Source: Euclidia mi (taxonomy: Eukaryota > Arthropoda > Insecta > Lepidoptera > Erebidae). Taken from it: a stretch of 64,000 nt of DNA. A program made the translations under genes and the position numbers. The stretch's first letter is position 1. Each line of letters opens with the position of its first letter. The stretch is from contig OX123186.2 in assembly GCA_944739405.2 (NCBI GenBank), positions 88,453,034 to 88,517,033 of the forward strand, in the 5' to 3' direction. The notes under the pieces are model-generated. The model saw only the letters and a program-made list of their open reading frames with translations. It did no database searches and was not told where the DNA came from. Below are positions 47,171-58,009 of this stretch, one piece after another.

Positions 47171-48399
47171 CAGTTACGTACGTGACGAAGAAACGCTGAC
47201 GCACCAACTTATCAAACCAACTTGTTGGAATTCGCTTACTTTATCAGGACAAACGTCTTATAACCATTTGCGCATGTGTACCTCCAACGAACCCACATTT
47301 AAAATTTAATGGTCCATTAGTATTACATAACATCATACATGCATATAAAATGCAAATACGGTATTCAGTAATATATTGCATTTATTTTTTGTATTACCAA
47401 AACATGGCAAACAAGAATGCAGGCCGCCCGATGTGAAAGTGTTACAGAAATTGGTGCCCCTTTAAAACCCATTTATCGTCGGTGTTTCCAACGCAACACA
47501 CACATATTTCTGTATTACTGCTAATAATACAGTCGTCCTTTACGAACCCCACATTCGAGCTAACCTCAAGAATATAATGGAAGGCTGTTTGATGTGATCT
47601 GATATGAGCAATAAAGGTAGTAATAATGCCCCATATGCGCGAAACTTTCGTATTCAACCTTAATAAAGCTCTCAATTTTCCTTAAAACAAACGCGTTTTA
47701 TGGAACAAAAGTTATTCACTATCATCCTAGCATTATCCCGTTTGTATCATTTTAGCTTTTGACCAGAGCGATTGCCGACTTCTGCAACCCAAAAGAATAC
47801 AGATATCCTTTGGCTTATACTCTTGTTTTGGCCCCGATACTCAATCTGATCGTGAACCTTCGCTAGGCTATCGGTTATATCATATACAAAACATTATTTT
47901 TTCGACTTCAATAGATTCATAAACAGTTTCATACTGCTAAAACTAGACACACCAAATACCTGCAGTTCAGGTGTAAAATGAAGAACAACTTCGCTAATTA
48001 ACGACGAGTTGCACGCTGCAATTAGTACACATTGGCTTAAAAGTAATATTGATACGTAAAAAGTGTGCCAAGGCGACAATCAACCCATTCAACATGACGG
48101 AAACGTGATGTTGGATTATAGCATTACGGTAACGGCAATATTTGCTCAGTTGCAAAATTAACACCACCAGTTAATCTGTACTGGGAACTGTGAGAACGTA
48201 TCGTCATATACAATAACAGGTGGTCAAAACAGAGCTATTTTTAAACAATCCTGAAAATATCGATTGTGTTACTAACATACACGAAGTACAAAATCAGGTT
48301 TGCTTATCCTTAGGAATGAGTAAGATAAGACCTAAGGTATTTCATAGCTAATAAATCGTTTGTATAAGCATGTGCGTATGTTCGTGTGTGTGTGTGTAT

Positions 48400-48580
48400 C
48401 GTCGCGACGACGACGTCGGGCGGGCCGTGCATGAACCGTGCCCCGCTGACCCAGTTGCCGAGTGTTCGCTACGCAATTCGAGCGCGACCCGCTTCGCGGT
48501 GCACTGACAGACACAAACTCCGCCATATGACGCGACGACTGATACCACTGCACCCTACCCCGTCTGTGTCACACATGTGC
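48400..48580. promoter_or_regulatory. GC-rich island 2 upstream of ZFAND5/6
   Basis: CpG-rich DNA beside a (GT)n tract. Open frames exist on both strands through it, as expected from GC content, without family motifs. Confidence 0.3.
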
Positions 48581-49164
48581 TAACCGCCCACCCCTTCACA
48601 CACACATACACACTATCCAAACCACCATGAAATTACCACCCACGAACAAAGACGTAACCACTTTTTCTTATTTTATATGGAAAATGTAACGCGTTAGATG
48701 ATTGACGTAAACTACCTTGGAACCAATTGCAAACGAACGAAATTACGCATTTCACTTGGTTTATGAACACAATTGCTCATTTATTTTGTGACCGCAAAAT
48801 TTTACAAAAGAATTATTTCAAGGCTTTATTAATTTTCATAATTGTGGACTGTAGACAGTTACAATTATTTAAAAATAAGTAAGATGACGTCATTTCGTAT
48901 AAACTAGTAAAAAGCTATCATAATACTGTTTTAAATGTGAAATTGGATGTATGAAAAGGTGTTAGTAAGTCTTTCATACAAAAACTACGGATTTTGAGGC
49001 AATTTTCAGTAGCTTATACATTAGTGTAAAACACAGGGTACGAGGGGCCGTTTTTAAATTCGCGGAATGGAGAATAAGGATAGTAAATAAAAATGCAATT
49101 TTATTTTTCTTTTTCAATATATTCACCTGTGCAACCTTAATACACTTCTCAGATCTATCAATTA

Positions 49165-50190
49165 ATTTGTTTATACCTTCAAAAAAAAGGTTGAATGTTT
49201 CTCCGAAAAATACGCTGAAATTGCTTCTTTCACTTCTTCATCGCCTGTAAATTTCTTCTCACGAAGTTCTTTTTTCATTATGGAGAACAAGTAATAGTCG
49301 CTGGGGGCTAGGTCTGGACTATAAGGTGGATGATTTATAAGATCGAAGCCTACTCTGTGCAAGTGTGCAGGGCAGCCAACGCAACGCGACTCTTGTGAAC
49401 CGGAGCATTGTCATACAGGAGCAACACACCTTTCGTCAATTTTCCTCTTCTCTTCTCTTTGATTGCTTCTTTAAGCTGTTCTAATATTGAAGCATAATAT
49501 TCTTCCGTTATAGAAATTCTTCTTTGTAATCGATCAATAATATTTCTTCTGAATCCCAAAAGATCGTCGCCATGAGTTTTCCAGCTGATTGTGTCACCTT
49601 AAACTTCTTGGGCGGTGGTGTCCCTTTTTATGCCACTGCATGGAGTCTTGCTTAGACTCAGGTTCATAATGATGAACCCAAGTTTCATCCCCAGTAACAA
49701 TCCGGGCGAATACACCGTCTTTATCCTCACTAAAGAGGTCCAAAAACGCACGTGAACATTCAACGCGCTGTTGTTTTTGCGGCGGCGTGAGCATTCTTGG
49801 CACCCATCTTGCACTGACCTTTGTCATGCCAAGATTGTCATGCAGGATTTTAAAAATGGTCGTATCAGTCAACACATTTCTGCAATTTGTTTCTTCTTCG
49901 CCCGGCCAAAGAAGAAACAAATTGCAGAAATGTGTACATCTTCCAGTACAATTTTTTCTACTTTTTCAACAAGTGCCGGAATAGTCACGTCCATAGACCG
50001 ACCTGGTCGGAGGTCGTCTTCAATCGACTCTCTGCCTTGCTTAAAAAGTCCATGCCACTTATAAATCATTGTTTTCCCGGGGCAAGATTCCCCGTAAACC
50101 AATGACATCTCTTCCATAATGTTTTGAACAGACTTTCCTTGTTTAGTCAGGAACTTTATAACGGCGCGGTGTTCGATTTTCTCCATGTTT
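49165..50190 (-). pseudogene. mariner transposase, frameshifted
   Basis: Pieces in order: N-terminal HTH region (KIEHRAVIKFLTKQGKSVQN, then GRESIEDDLRPGRS), a linker, DNLGMTKVSARWVPRML, the first catalytic Asp in VTGDETWVHHYEP, the second in LLYDNAPVHKS, and the third in HPPYSPDLAPSDYYLF. This is the DD34D pattern of mariner cut-and-paste transposases. At least three frame breaks occur. One is caused by a hairpin insertion at 49872-49935. It is inactive. Confidence 0.93.
49872..49935. repeat. Perfect 27-bp hairpin in the mariner transposase
   Basis: ACACATTTCTGCAATTTG...TTCTTCTT at 49872-49898 is followed by a 10-nt spacer and its exact reverse complement. In transposase sense the genuine KKKQIAEM codons lie in the downstream arm (49898-49872), and the upstream arm is an inverted copy of that coding segment that breaks the frame. 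Confidence 0.92.
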
Positions 50191-50369
50191 TCAGTTTTCT
50201 GCCCAATTGAGTTGCTTGATAGGCTATAGTTCAATGACTAATGACCCAATTTAGATAAAACTTGGTATTTATACTAATATTGAGTCAGAGAACACGATGC
50301 AGCTAAAAATATCCCCACCACTAAATCCCATCCCCTCCATTCCGCGGACTTAAAAACGCACCCTCGTAC

Positions 50370-51330
50370 CTTTTGTCTCGATAACCAATCCACGCGGGGA
50401 AACCGCAGGCAAAAGCTAATTAATTTACACTTTTCCTAGCATTCATAATAAACAGCGTAACGGCTGAGTAAATCTAGATCATATACGCAAAGGGTCAGGC
50501 AGATGTGTATGACACCCACCTTACTGCTAATGGACAAAAACGACCAATACAAAATTCCAAACTGGTTGACAAATCTAACGTCGTATTTTGGTATTTGTTA
50601 ACCAGATGTCTAAATACATTGTGTAAGAATTTGAATACATGCCTTGACAAAAATCATAAAGGACAGGGGATACATCTTTTGAATATGCTGATCAGTATTA
50701 TTAAGCTGACGATAAGCAGATGTGCGACAAACATTGCACAACGGTATGTACCTAATAGATAATTTTGAAGCATCGAAAATGAAAGCTAATCTAGAACAGT
50801 GACGATTGGTTAACTTAGAGCAGCTTGAAGAAGCAAATTTGAATAAATCAAGACGTACGCACGCTTACCAATGTTAATTTATTCAGAACCTACCTAATTG
50901 TTTACATATTGTTTACTACTTTATGACGAAATAAAACAATATTGTTTCTAACAAGCAGATAAGGCTGGTATTAATAGACTTCCCTTAAATATTGATATAG
51001 GTAAAGATACATAATCGGCGGAAACGAATATTCTCCTGATAGCCAAAAATGAGTTTCCGACTGGAGGCCGAAAGGCATTTGACGACAGTTTTCGACCAAA
51101 CGTTCACTAGATCAATTGTAAAAATAATAAAAATATCCATGGTGCGTTCGACCTAATCTCGTTTTTTTTTCAATTGTTTAGTCAATCGACTAAAGAAGGA
51201 CCAATAGCTTCTTCCGTCTTGTGTAAAACGGTCTAATTAAATTCGACCCCAGAGGTAAACTATCCAAAATTAGATCATTCTGCCTTACGAACTTGATTCA
51301 TTTGATTCTTTCTCAGGTAGATATGTATCT
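50370..51330. other. AT-rich spacer, nothing recognised
   Basis: No gene, TIR or repeat could be supported. Confidence 0.4.
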
Positions 51331-51350
51331 ACATACATACATACATAGAC

Positions 51351-51760
51351 TCACGCCTGTTTCCCGGAGGAGTAGGCAGAGACTACGGAACGCCATTTGC
51401 AACGATCCTGACATATCTCTCTTGCTTCATTCACTTCCATCAGATTCCTCTTGCATGCTCTTCTGTTCAGGGTACTTCTAACCTGCCCTGTTCTTAGGAT
51501 TTCTCCAATCTGGTCAGAGAACGTCCGCCTAGGTCTTCCCCTTCGTCCTGTCCCATCCACACTTGCCTTATATCTGCTTGGTCAGTCTTTTGTCATCCAT
51601 CCTCTCCACGTGCCCAAACCACCAGATATGTATCTGGTGTGGATTTTCACATTTTCGATCCGAGATCACAGAATATAATAATAATCTTAGACATAAGCAT
51701 GGTTTCTGAACAACAGGAATCATACATTCAACAAAAAAGATAAATAAATTATACATTCCA
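51351..51760 (-). pseudogene. RTE-like LINE C-terminus, longer copy
   Basis: The - strand reads HIWWFGHVERMDDKRLTKQI, then after a small frame break DGTGRRGRPRRTFSDQIGEI, LNRRACKRN and EAREICQDRCKWRSVV, ending SSGKQA-TGA at 51353-51351. A (TATG)n tail follows. The W-x-GHV-x-R and GR-RGRPR blocks are typical of the C-termini of RTE-type retrotransposon proteins. The rest of the element is missing. Confidence 0.8.
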
Positions 51761-51769
51761 GTAAAGTTT

Positions 51770-52880
51770 CAAGCTATTTCGGAACAATGAAGTCATCAAA
51801 CTTGAGCCAACCATGATGATAAACACTTCCGAAATATTGCAGGAGCCAGACGAACAGGTTGACCTGAGACGCGTTTATTATTAGAATACTTTATTATAAA
51901 TACGTAAATATTAATATTTACGTTTTTATGATAAACTATTCTAAATAAAAATGGTCTTCAACGGTGCAAACACTGGAACTGTAACCAAATATAATATCGG
52001 AAGCAGCATCTGTTGCTATTAATGGTATCAGTAAATTAAAATATCTATCTAATATTGAGGCTACCTCCCACAAATAAAGTTTGTAAGTATGTATGTAGGT
52101 CGACACAAGCCCCATAACACGCATGAAAGCTCCACTGCGATCTATACATAGGTACAGTGCTCGAATTTACGTCTGGTTGAGACAAGATACAGGTCTGACC
52201 ACTCGATCAACGGTAACAGTAACGGTATGAGACACAAAAATCGTGCAGCGCGAAGAAAAATCCTACTAAAAGCCGACTTTGTCAGTATGAAACGACAGTA
52301 GCAAAATGCACAAATGACTTAACTCTGAAAATTTGCGCATCATCCACAATCCTCATATTTATTGCGCATTTTAGCTCCATCACAATATAATATGTATTTC
52401 CAAGGGCCGCCTTGAAACGAAAAAGAATCGGGTACAGCGAAACTTTAAATATCACATAGGTACGTTAAAAACAGAAAATATAATCTCGTACATGTAGCTA
52501 ATCGAATGTTATCAAACAAAAACAATCTACTAGAAACACGGAAACCACACGATGACGCGTTAATCGAGGTCAAGCATTTTTCCCTGGCACAAGTTCTAAG
52601 TTCTCAGCAAAAATTTAGAATGGCAATAAAGTAGCATCTGTCCATGAACAAGCACAACATGCGTGTGTGTCTATCTTAGCGGAAACGTATCTTACCAAAA
52701 ATAGACTAGCCAGGGTCTCAATGCCTTCCGTGTAGTTAGTTACACAACAAAGGAACACCGGTAGTAAAATACGGTTTATTCAACATTGAAACAAGCTTGT
52801 TCAATCACTAATATGTGACAATGCAAACGGCCAGGATGGGAAGGACAATGACATTAGCATTTAGAGGAAGAATTTTGCGT
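51770..52880. other. AT-rich spacer, nothing recognised
   Basis: The only feature is a 22-bp perfect palindrome at 51902-51923 (ACGTAAATATTAATATTTAC and GT). Confidence 0.35.
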
Positions 52881-53070
52881 CATCAACTGCACAATGACGC
52901 GGCGCCAACGAGCTCACGCACGGCAAGATGGCCGCCGCGGCGTCAGCTGATCGCGCACACGCAGCGCAGCTGTGTGTGACACTCCGCGAGCTCCACTCTC
53001 ATATCATTGTGATGTGAGCATATCGCTCTCTTTCGTCCGCGCCGATTCCACACAATGGACGCGCTCGCTC
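52880..53070 (-). promoter_or_regulatory. GC-rich island 3, candidate promoter
   Basis: A CpG-rich patch carries CAAGATGGCCGCC at 52924-52936, close to the YY1/Pho consensus found near transcription starts, and CAGCTGA boxes. A possible - strand donor GTAAGA lies at about 52695-52690. It could be an upstream first exon of the leftward ZFAND5/6-like gene. Confidence 0.35.
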
Positions 53071-53836
53071 ATTGTTTGAAACACAATGCTCACTACACAC
53101 TTTGCTACTAGTTACTTGAACATACGCATTATATAAATAGTTGCACAGCCTATTCAATTTACAAACAGGTAACATTCTTGATCTGGCATTTGTCAAAATT
53201 TAAAAAATTCGTGGCACTTATTTTGTACGAGTTCTTTGAAAACCGTCTTGGTACAGAACCAGTTTCGTATCTTGTTTGTTAAGAAAAGTAGGTAGGTAAT
53301 TACAGTACTAAAGCAATTTAAATTACCAGGCTGATTATAATTTAATGATATGTGTAGTATGAGTACATGTTGGTTAACAAACAATAATAAGGCGCAATAT
53401 CAATTTCAAGATAACAACGACAAACTAACAACGTGAAGAACTGAAGACTACAAATCTGTAAACGGTCCCTTTACAAGAAACGTTATTATCATTATAAAAC
53501 AATCGATAGAACATAGAAATATTCTTCTAACAAATGAAAATCTAGCAATATAATAAATAAGATTCATGACATCAACAAATAATATTCAGTAACTGGGTTA
53601 TTTCCAGGTTCAATGCTACCCGGAATCTAAACATAACACGCACCAGTAATTTTGGATTACTCCAATAAAATAAAACCGTTTAGACTACTTCGATTTTAGA
53701 TTTTAATAAAATATACCAAACCTCCTTTATCAGCCTTTACTCAAAGTCTGTTAGTATTCCCTAATTATATTGTCCATTCGTAAAATCTACATATAATTGG
53801 ATTTCATTTGGTTGCTCCAAGTTCGATTCATTCTAA

Positions 53837-53897
53837 AAGTCGTTAATTTCATATCTTCGTGTTAATAACCAGCACGCAGATATGAAATTAACGACTT
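53837..53897. repeat. Perfect 20-bp hairpin, 21-nt spacer
   Basis: AAGTCGTTAATTTCATATCT at 53837-53856 has its exact reverse complement at 53878-53897. Confidence 0.9.
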
Positions 53898-54529
53898 CCT
53901 CTTATGTTTACCAATATCGTCAGAATTGATACAACATTTAAAAAACGAATATTACAACGATAATGGTTTTGGACGCATTAATACGATGCAACCTTTGCCA
54001 GTGTTAGCTAACAGAGCAATGTTGGATCGACGCGACATTGATGAACATACAATCATAATATATCTACGTATTTGTACAGACGGCATTGTCTACAGCTAAA
54101 TAGCACAAGTCAAGCGAGACTTTAGTTGCAAGTGGGGCATTAAAATATATCAAGAACAATTAGTGTTACAAATTGCATGAAAGTTTTGAACACGTGAGGA
54201 CGTTGACCTTCTGACACCAAGGTCGGGGCGGCGGCCTTCAAACAGCCTCGTCTAGCTAGCGCACAGGCTCCTCCGACACATCTCGAAACACAGACGCATA
54301 CAAAAACAACGCACACTTAACTATATTACCTTCGAGTGGTTACACGAGCCCATGGCCACGTAGAAACTACGCTCGAAAGCGTTTCAAAGTCACAAAAACG
54401 ATATCACTGACACATCAAATCGTGTTGGAGGAACGCGGCACACTAATTCGCACAATTATCTTGCAAGATAAGGTGCAATAGCAGCACCCAATGTTGAAAA
54501 CTTTATTTGTAACATGTAGCGAGTGTATC

Positions 54530-54740
54530 GGCCACGCGGGCACGAGCTCCGACGCGCTCGACGTGCTGGCGAGAACTGAGCGAGGAGCGGCAGCGGTCGC
54601 GCCGCCCGCCGCCGCCTGCAACTATTCGCGTCATTCCATTCTACACGCGCACCGCGCACGCATTCACCAATACAAACAAGCGCTGACAAACACATGTCCG
54701 AGCCGACGGCGGCGGCCGCGACGCGATCACCCATCTCGAC
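54530..54740 (-). promoter_or_regulatory. GC-rich island 4
   Basis: GC-rich DNA in AT-rich flanks. On the - strand a possible donor AAG|GTAATA lies near 54330, so an untranslated exon is conceivable. Open frames through it are compositional. Confidence 0.3.
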
Positions 54741-54799
54741 ACTCACACTTGACACACCACACCGCTACACAACGCACTTAAATCACACATAAATACAAC

Positions 54800-55830
54800 G
54801 CTATACATCACACTGCGCCGACATTCTCTTGGGTGAACTTCGGACTACTCGTTGCGAACTATCACATAAGTCATAGTATCCTGTCTGAGCTTACCCATTC
54901 AACACATGACTCACAACTGGGTATATTGTGTTGAGAAAATAATATGAGTCATCATCATTTTCCTGAAATCAATTACAATTTCTGAGCTTAGTGACGTCGC
55001 TCTTTGTTTTGGAGTTTTGAGCTGTACGTTGACTGCTCGAAACCTAGATGACGATATAAAACTTACTATTTGCGCAGTCATCATATCGCAGAATTTCATA
55101 AATGTGAACAGCTTTGTTAGAAATGTCGAATAGGAATATCATTATGTTAGTTTACCATATGCAAATGAGATTAACATATTCAAGTAGGTAACATGAACGT
55201 GAGGCGCAGACATGTTTTATATTGGTAAGAAGTCGCTGTTTTAGCTGATTTCGCGACGACAACAATGATCGTGTAACAAACAAGAACCTGTTCTCGGCCG
55301 CGTCTTCTAAACAAGTCTATTGCTATTGCCGGCGCTGCCCGAATCAATCAAAGTTAACTGTTCCAGATAAGGCCTCTCGCGAGGATTTCCCTAATCCCAT
55401 GCCTCCGTTTAATTTCAATACAACACAAGCATTAGCCAAGTGTTTAATTTCAGACACTTGTTGATGATCATAGAATATATGAAAGTGCTTTATTTTGATA
55501 AGATGCTTTATTTGATGGTTATGGTATAGTTTTGAAAATTTGTATACGAATCAGAATTTTACATTCAAAATCTGCTACATTTTACACCTGGTTCTATTCA
55601 TGCCGATATTTTTTATTTATATATTTTAAAACTTCATGTACAATATATTGGTACATTGGCGGACTTAATGCTAAAAGCATTCTCTTCCAGTCAACCATAG
55701 GGTGATGCAGATATAGGTATGGTAGGCGTACAAAACAGTTATGTTTTATTTCAAAACAGCGATAATTTTATTTATAAATATCTTGAATAAGTACATAGAT
55801 TTAACATTACATCCTATATAATAAATGTAT
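54800..55830. other. Spacer, nothing recognised
   Basis: No supported gene or element. Confidence 0.35.
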
Positions 55831-55837
55831 ATATCTA

Positions 55838-55915
55838 GTGTGGATGTGTAATACACCTCTGCCTACACCTTCGGGGATAAAAGGCGTGAAGATATGTTAT
55901 GTTATGTTATGAATA
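55838..55915 (+). mobile_element. 3'-end fragment of the 9533/24326 SINE family
   Basis: GTGTAATACACCTCTGCCTA and CCTTCGGGGATAAAAGGCGTG match the SINE 3' end, followed by (TATGT)n. The head and body are missing. Confidence 0.65.
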
Positions 55916-55959
55916 GATAAAATAAATAAATATACATATATACCTAAGCATACATAAAT

Positions 55960-56440
55960 ATAAATTATAAATATATATGTATATATAATATAATATGTAA
56001 ATAATGATTAGGATGATTGTGCCAGTAGTCCCTTACGAATATGTTCACGCACCTTCGATTTAAACGTCCAGCGCGGTGGTTAGTTACCGTCCTGATCTCC
56101 AGAGGAAGGGCATCCAGAGTAGGACTGATTGGACTGTGAAAGAAGAGTGTACAAGTCCAGAAGTGTGTGATGGGCATAAAAGTAGTAGGTTATTAGAGGA
56201 GCGGAGATCTTTTGCGTGATTGGAGCTTAAATATTGAAAATTTGACTGAAGGTATGCAGGGGGAGATGAAGAATGAAGAATAGAGAAGAGTGTTGTGAGA
56301 GCGCGCAAACTCCGGCGCTGACGAATGGGGAACCAGCATAGTTCGGAACGAAAAGCAGAAGCACGATATCTTGATTCTTGTGGGTTCAAGACAGTTAAAT
56401 TTTCCGAGACTTCACGAGTGTCAAAACTCGTTGTCATCAA
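55960..56440 (-). pseudogene. C-terminal fragment of a LINE related to the intact copy
   Basis: The - strand reads WFPIRQRRSLRALTTLFSIL, then NFQYLSSNHAKDLRS, NNLLLLCPSHTSGLVHSSF and LPLEIRT after a frame break. It aligns with the end of the 983-residue protein at 27047-29998 (WLPIRQRRSLRALTTLYSIL, NNLLLLCPSHRSSFIHSSF). It is a 5'-truncated, diverged member of the same family. Confidence 0.88.
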
Positions 56441-56449
56441 TGATCAGTG

Positions 56450-56915
56450 CTGCTGAACTTGGTTACACAGTAGGAATGAGAGGTTCTTTTTTGTCCCGAT
56501 TTCTGACATACGACTTTAATGCTGCGTTAATACCGGTAAAATGGTAGACACCAAATTATCTTTAGTGTCAAATAAAGAGCAACAAAACTAATTAATGATT
56601 ATATTTAATTGTTAACGTAGTATTTTCGATTCCCTCAACACTATAAAATATTAAGAAGTGCAATGCACCCCGATATAAAAGAGAAATAACCAATAAAGAT
56701 CGATATTTGAATGTCGACGGCCGTTGAACCTGATATTAAGACGACGTAGACGGATAAACATCATTCTCAGACTCTGCAAGGCGATAAAAATAACCTTTAA
56801 AGTGTGTTAAATTCGTTATTCAGCAATACAGTTTTGCGCACTTGTCGTCAATGACAAGAAATTTATGATAATTGCGAAAAGGTCGTTCGAGATTCGCGCG
56901 TACAAAAACAAAGCC
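56450..56915. other. Spacer, nothing recognised
   Basis: No supported gene or element. Confidence 0.35.
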
Positions 56916-56919
56916 ATGC

Positions 56920-57130
56920 GTGCGCGAGTGGCCGGTGCGGCGGCAGAGGCGACGGACGCAGACAAAGCCGCGACGAGCGAGTCGTCGATCTCCCCCGAAT
57001 TAGTCCTGGGCCGGGGCGGTGACCTCCGCACGGGCCACGCGCCCGCCGCCGCCTCCGCCTCCGCCGCCGCCGCCGCTGCTTCACCGGCTCAACACGAATT
57101 ATCAGCCCGCGGGCCACGCACCGCACTGCA
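56920..57130. promoter_or_regulatory. GC-rich island 5 with GCC-repeat tract
   Basis: A CpG-rich patch has a (GCC/TCC)n run at about 57040-57080. Both strands give Ala-rich or Arg-rich open frames through the run, which I treat as artefacts. It may be the outermost promoter of the leftward gene. Confidence 0.35.
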
Positions 57131-57863
57131 CACAACTACCCTTGCCACCATAATACGCCCCTCGATATCTACTTCTATCGTCACAATGATTGTAAACAAA
57201 GCATGACTAATTATCAGGTCGAAACTACATTGTGATAATTGAATCCCCGTTTACAACAAAGAGACAAAGACCGAGAAATAAAATTCAAGTAAGGTCAATG
57301 AAATAAAGAGCACGTGGAGCTCGAAAGCGATTTCTTATTGGGGCGGCGCAAAACGCATCACGTGTTCCGCAAAACGTTTCAGCATTCAATTATTTGGCAC
57401 CCACAAAGGTGAGTAAACAAATATACCTAGTACATTCAACCGAAGTAACCAGCCAATTTTCATACTTCTATTATTAGGGACAGTTATGCTCAAAGATAAC
57501 ACTTTGCTGACATAATTTCCTTAAAGACTGCTGATATCGAGAGAATACAATGTTTCTATATAATTATGTACGCACCTACTGAGAGGCATATCTTAATTTC
57601 TATAATGTAGGTACAATATAAAATGTACCTCTTTGTTTAACAGTTTCGTCTGAACAACACACCGTTTCATGCTAAGTCATTTGGTAATTAAAGAATAACA
57701 AAGAAATTATCAGAACAAAGATGTTACACGTAGCTAACATAAATCCTTCACGCGACGAAATGTCCAAGTGATTTAGATTCAAAAGAAACATGACCAACCG
57801 GGGAGTGGCGCTTTCTCTTCGCCGTCATAAAAACTATAACGAGTGGTAAAGGGGAGTGCATAC

Positions 57864-58001
57864 CTGGTATTGGAAGAGTGAGTTTCGTACCAAACAAATG
57901 TCTTTCCAAGTGCGTAGGCCCTTCAGCTCACAACCAGGCGACACCACGTCTGTGCGGTTGAGGTCAGCATCCACCGGCATCACAATGAATGGTTACACCA
58001 C
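57864..58001 (-). CDS. Candidate exon of unknown gene or 5'UTR exon with upstream ORF
   Basis: On the - strand TTTGTCCCAG|GTGG and CCAG|GTATGC give consensus splice sites for a 138-nt exon. An ATG at 57980, with an upstream in-frame TAA, opens 39 codons (MPVDADLNRTDVVSPGC, then LKGLRTWKDICLVRN) and stays open to the donor. I do not recognise the peptide. If joined to the acceptor at 46187 it would read a few more codons and stop, making it a short upstream ORF for ZFAND5/6. It may also be part of a repeat. Confidence 0.3.
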
Positions 58002-58009
58002 CTGGGACA

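Larger units (their letters stand above)
49041..50366 (-). mobile_element. mariner transposon, full length with TIRs and TA duplication
   Basis: The ends CGAGGGGCCGTTTTTAA (49041) and the reverse of CGAGGGTGCGTTTTTAA (50366) form 30-bp-scale terminal repeats that include CGCGGAATGGA. TA flanks both sides (49039-49040 and 50367-50368). At 1326 bp it has the usual mariner size. The - strand transposase covers nearly the whole interior but is broken. Confidence 0.95.

Noticed and set aside
51902..51923. 22-bp perfect palindrome as an operator or hairpin of interest
   Set aside because: It is made of AT-rich ATATTAAT-type sequence, has no loop and could arise by chance.
56865..57206. Ala-rich + strand and Arg-rich - strand open frames in a GC-rich island
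   Set aside because: Both strands are open because of a GCC-type repeat and CpG content; no family motif or splice support.
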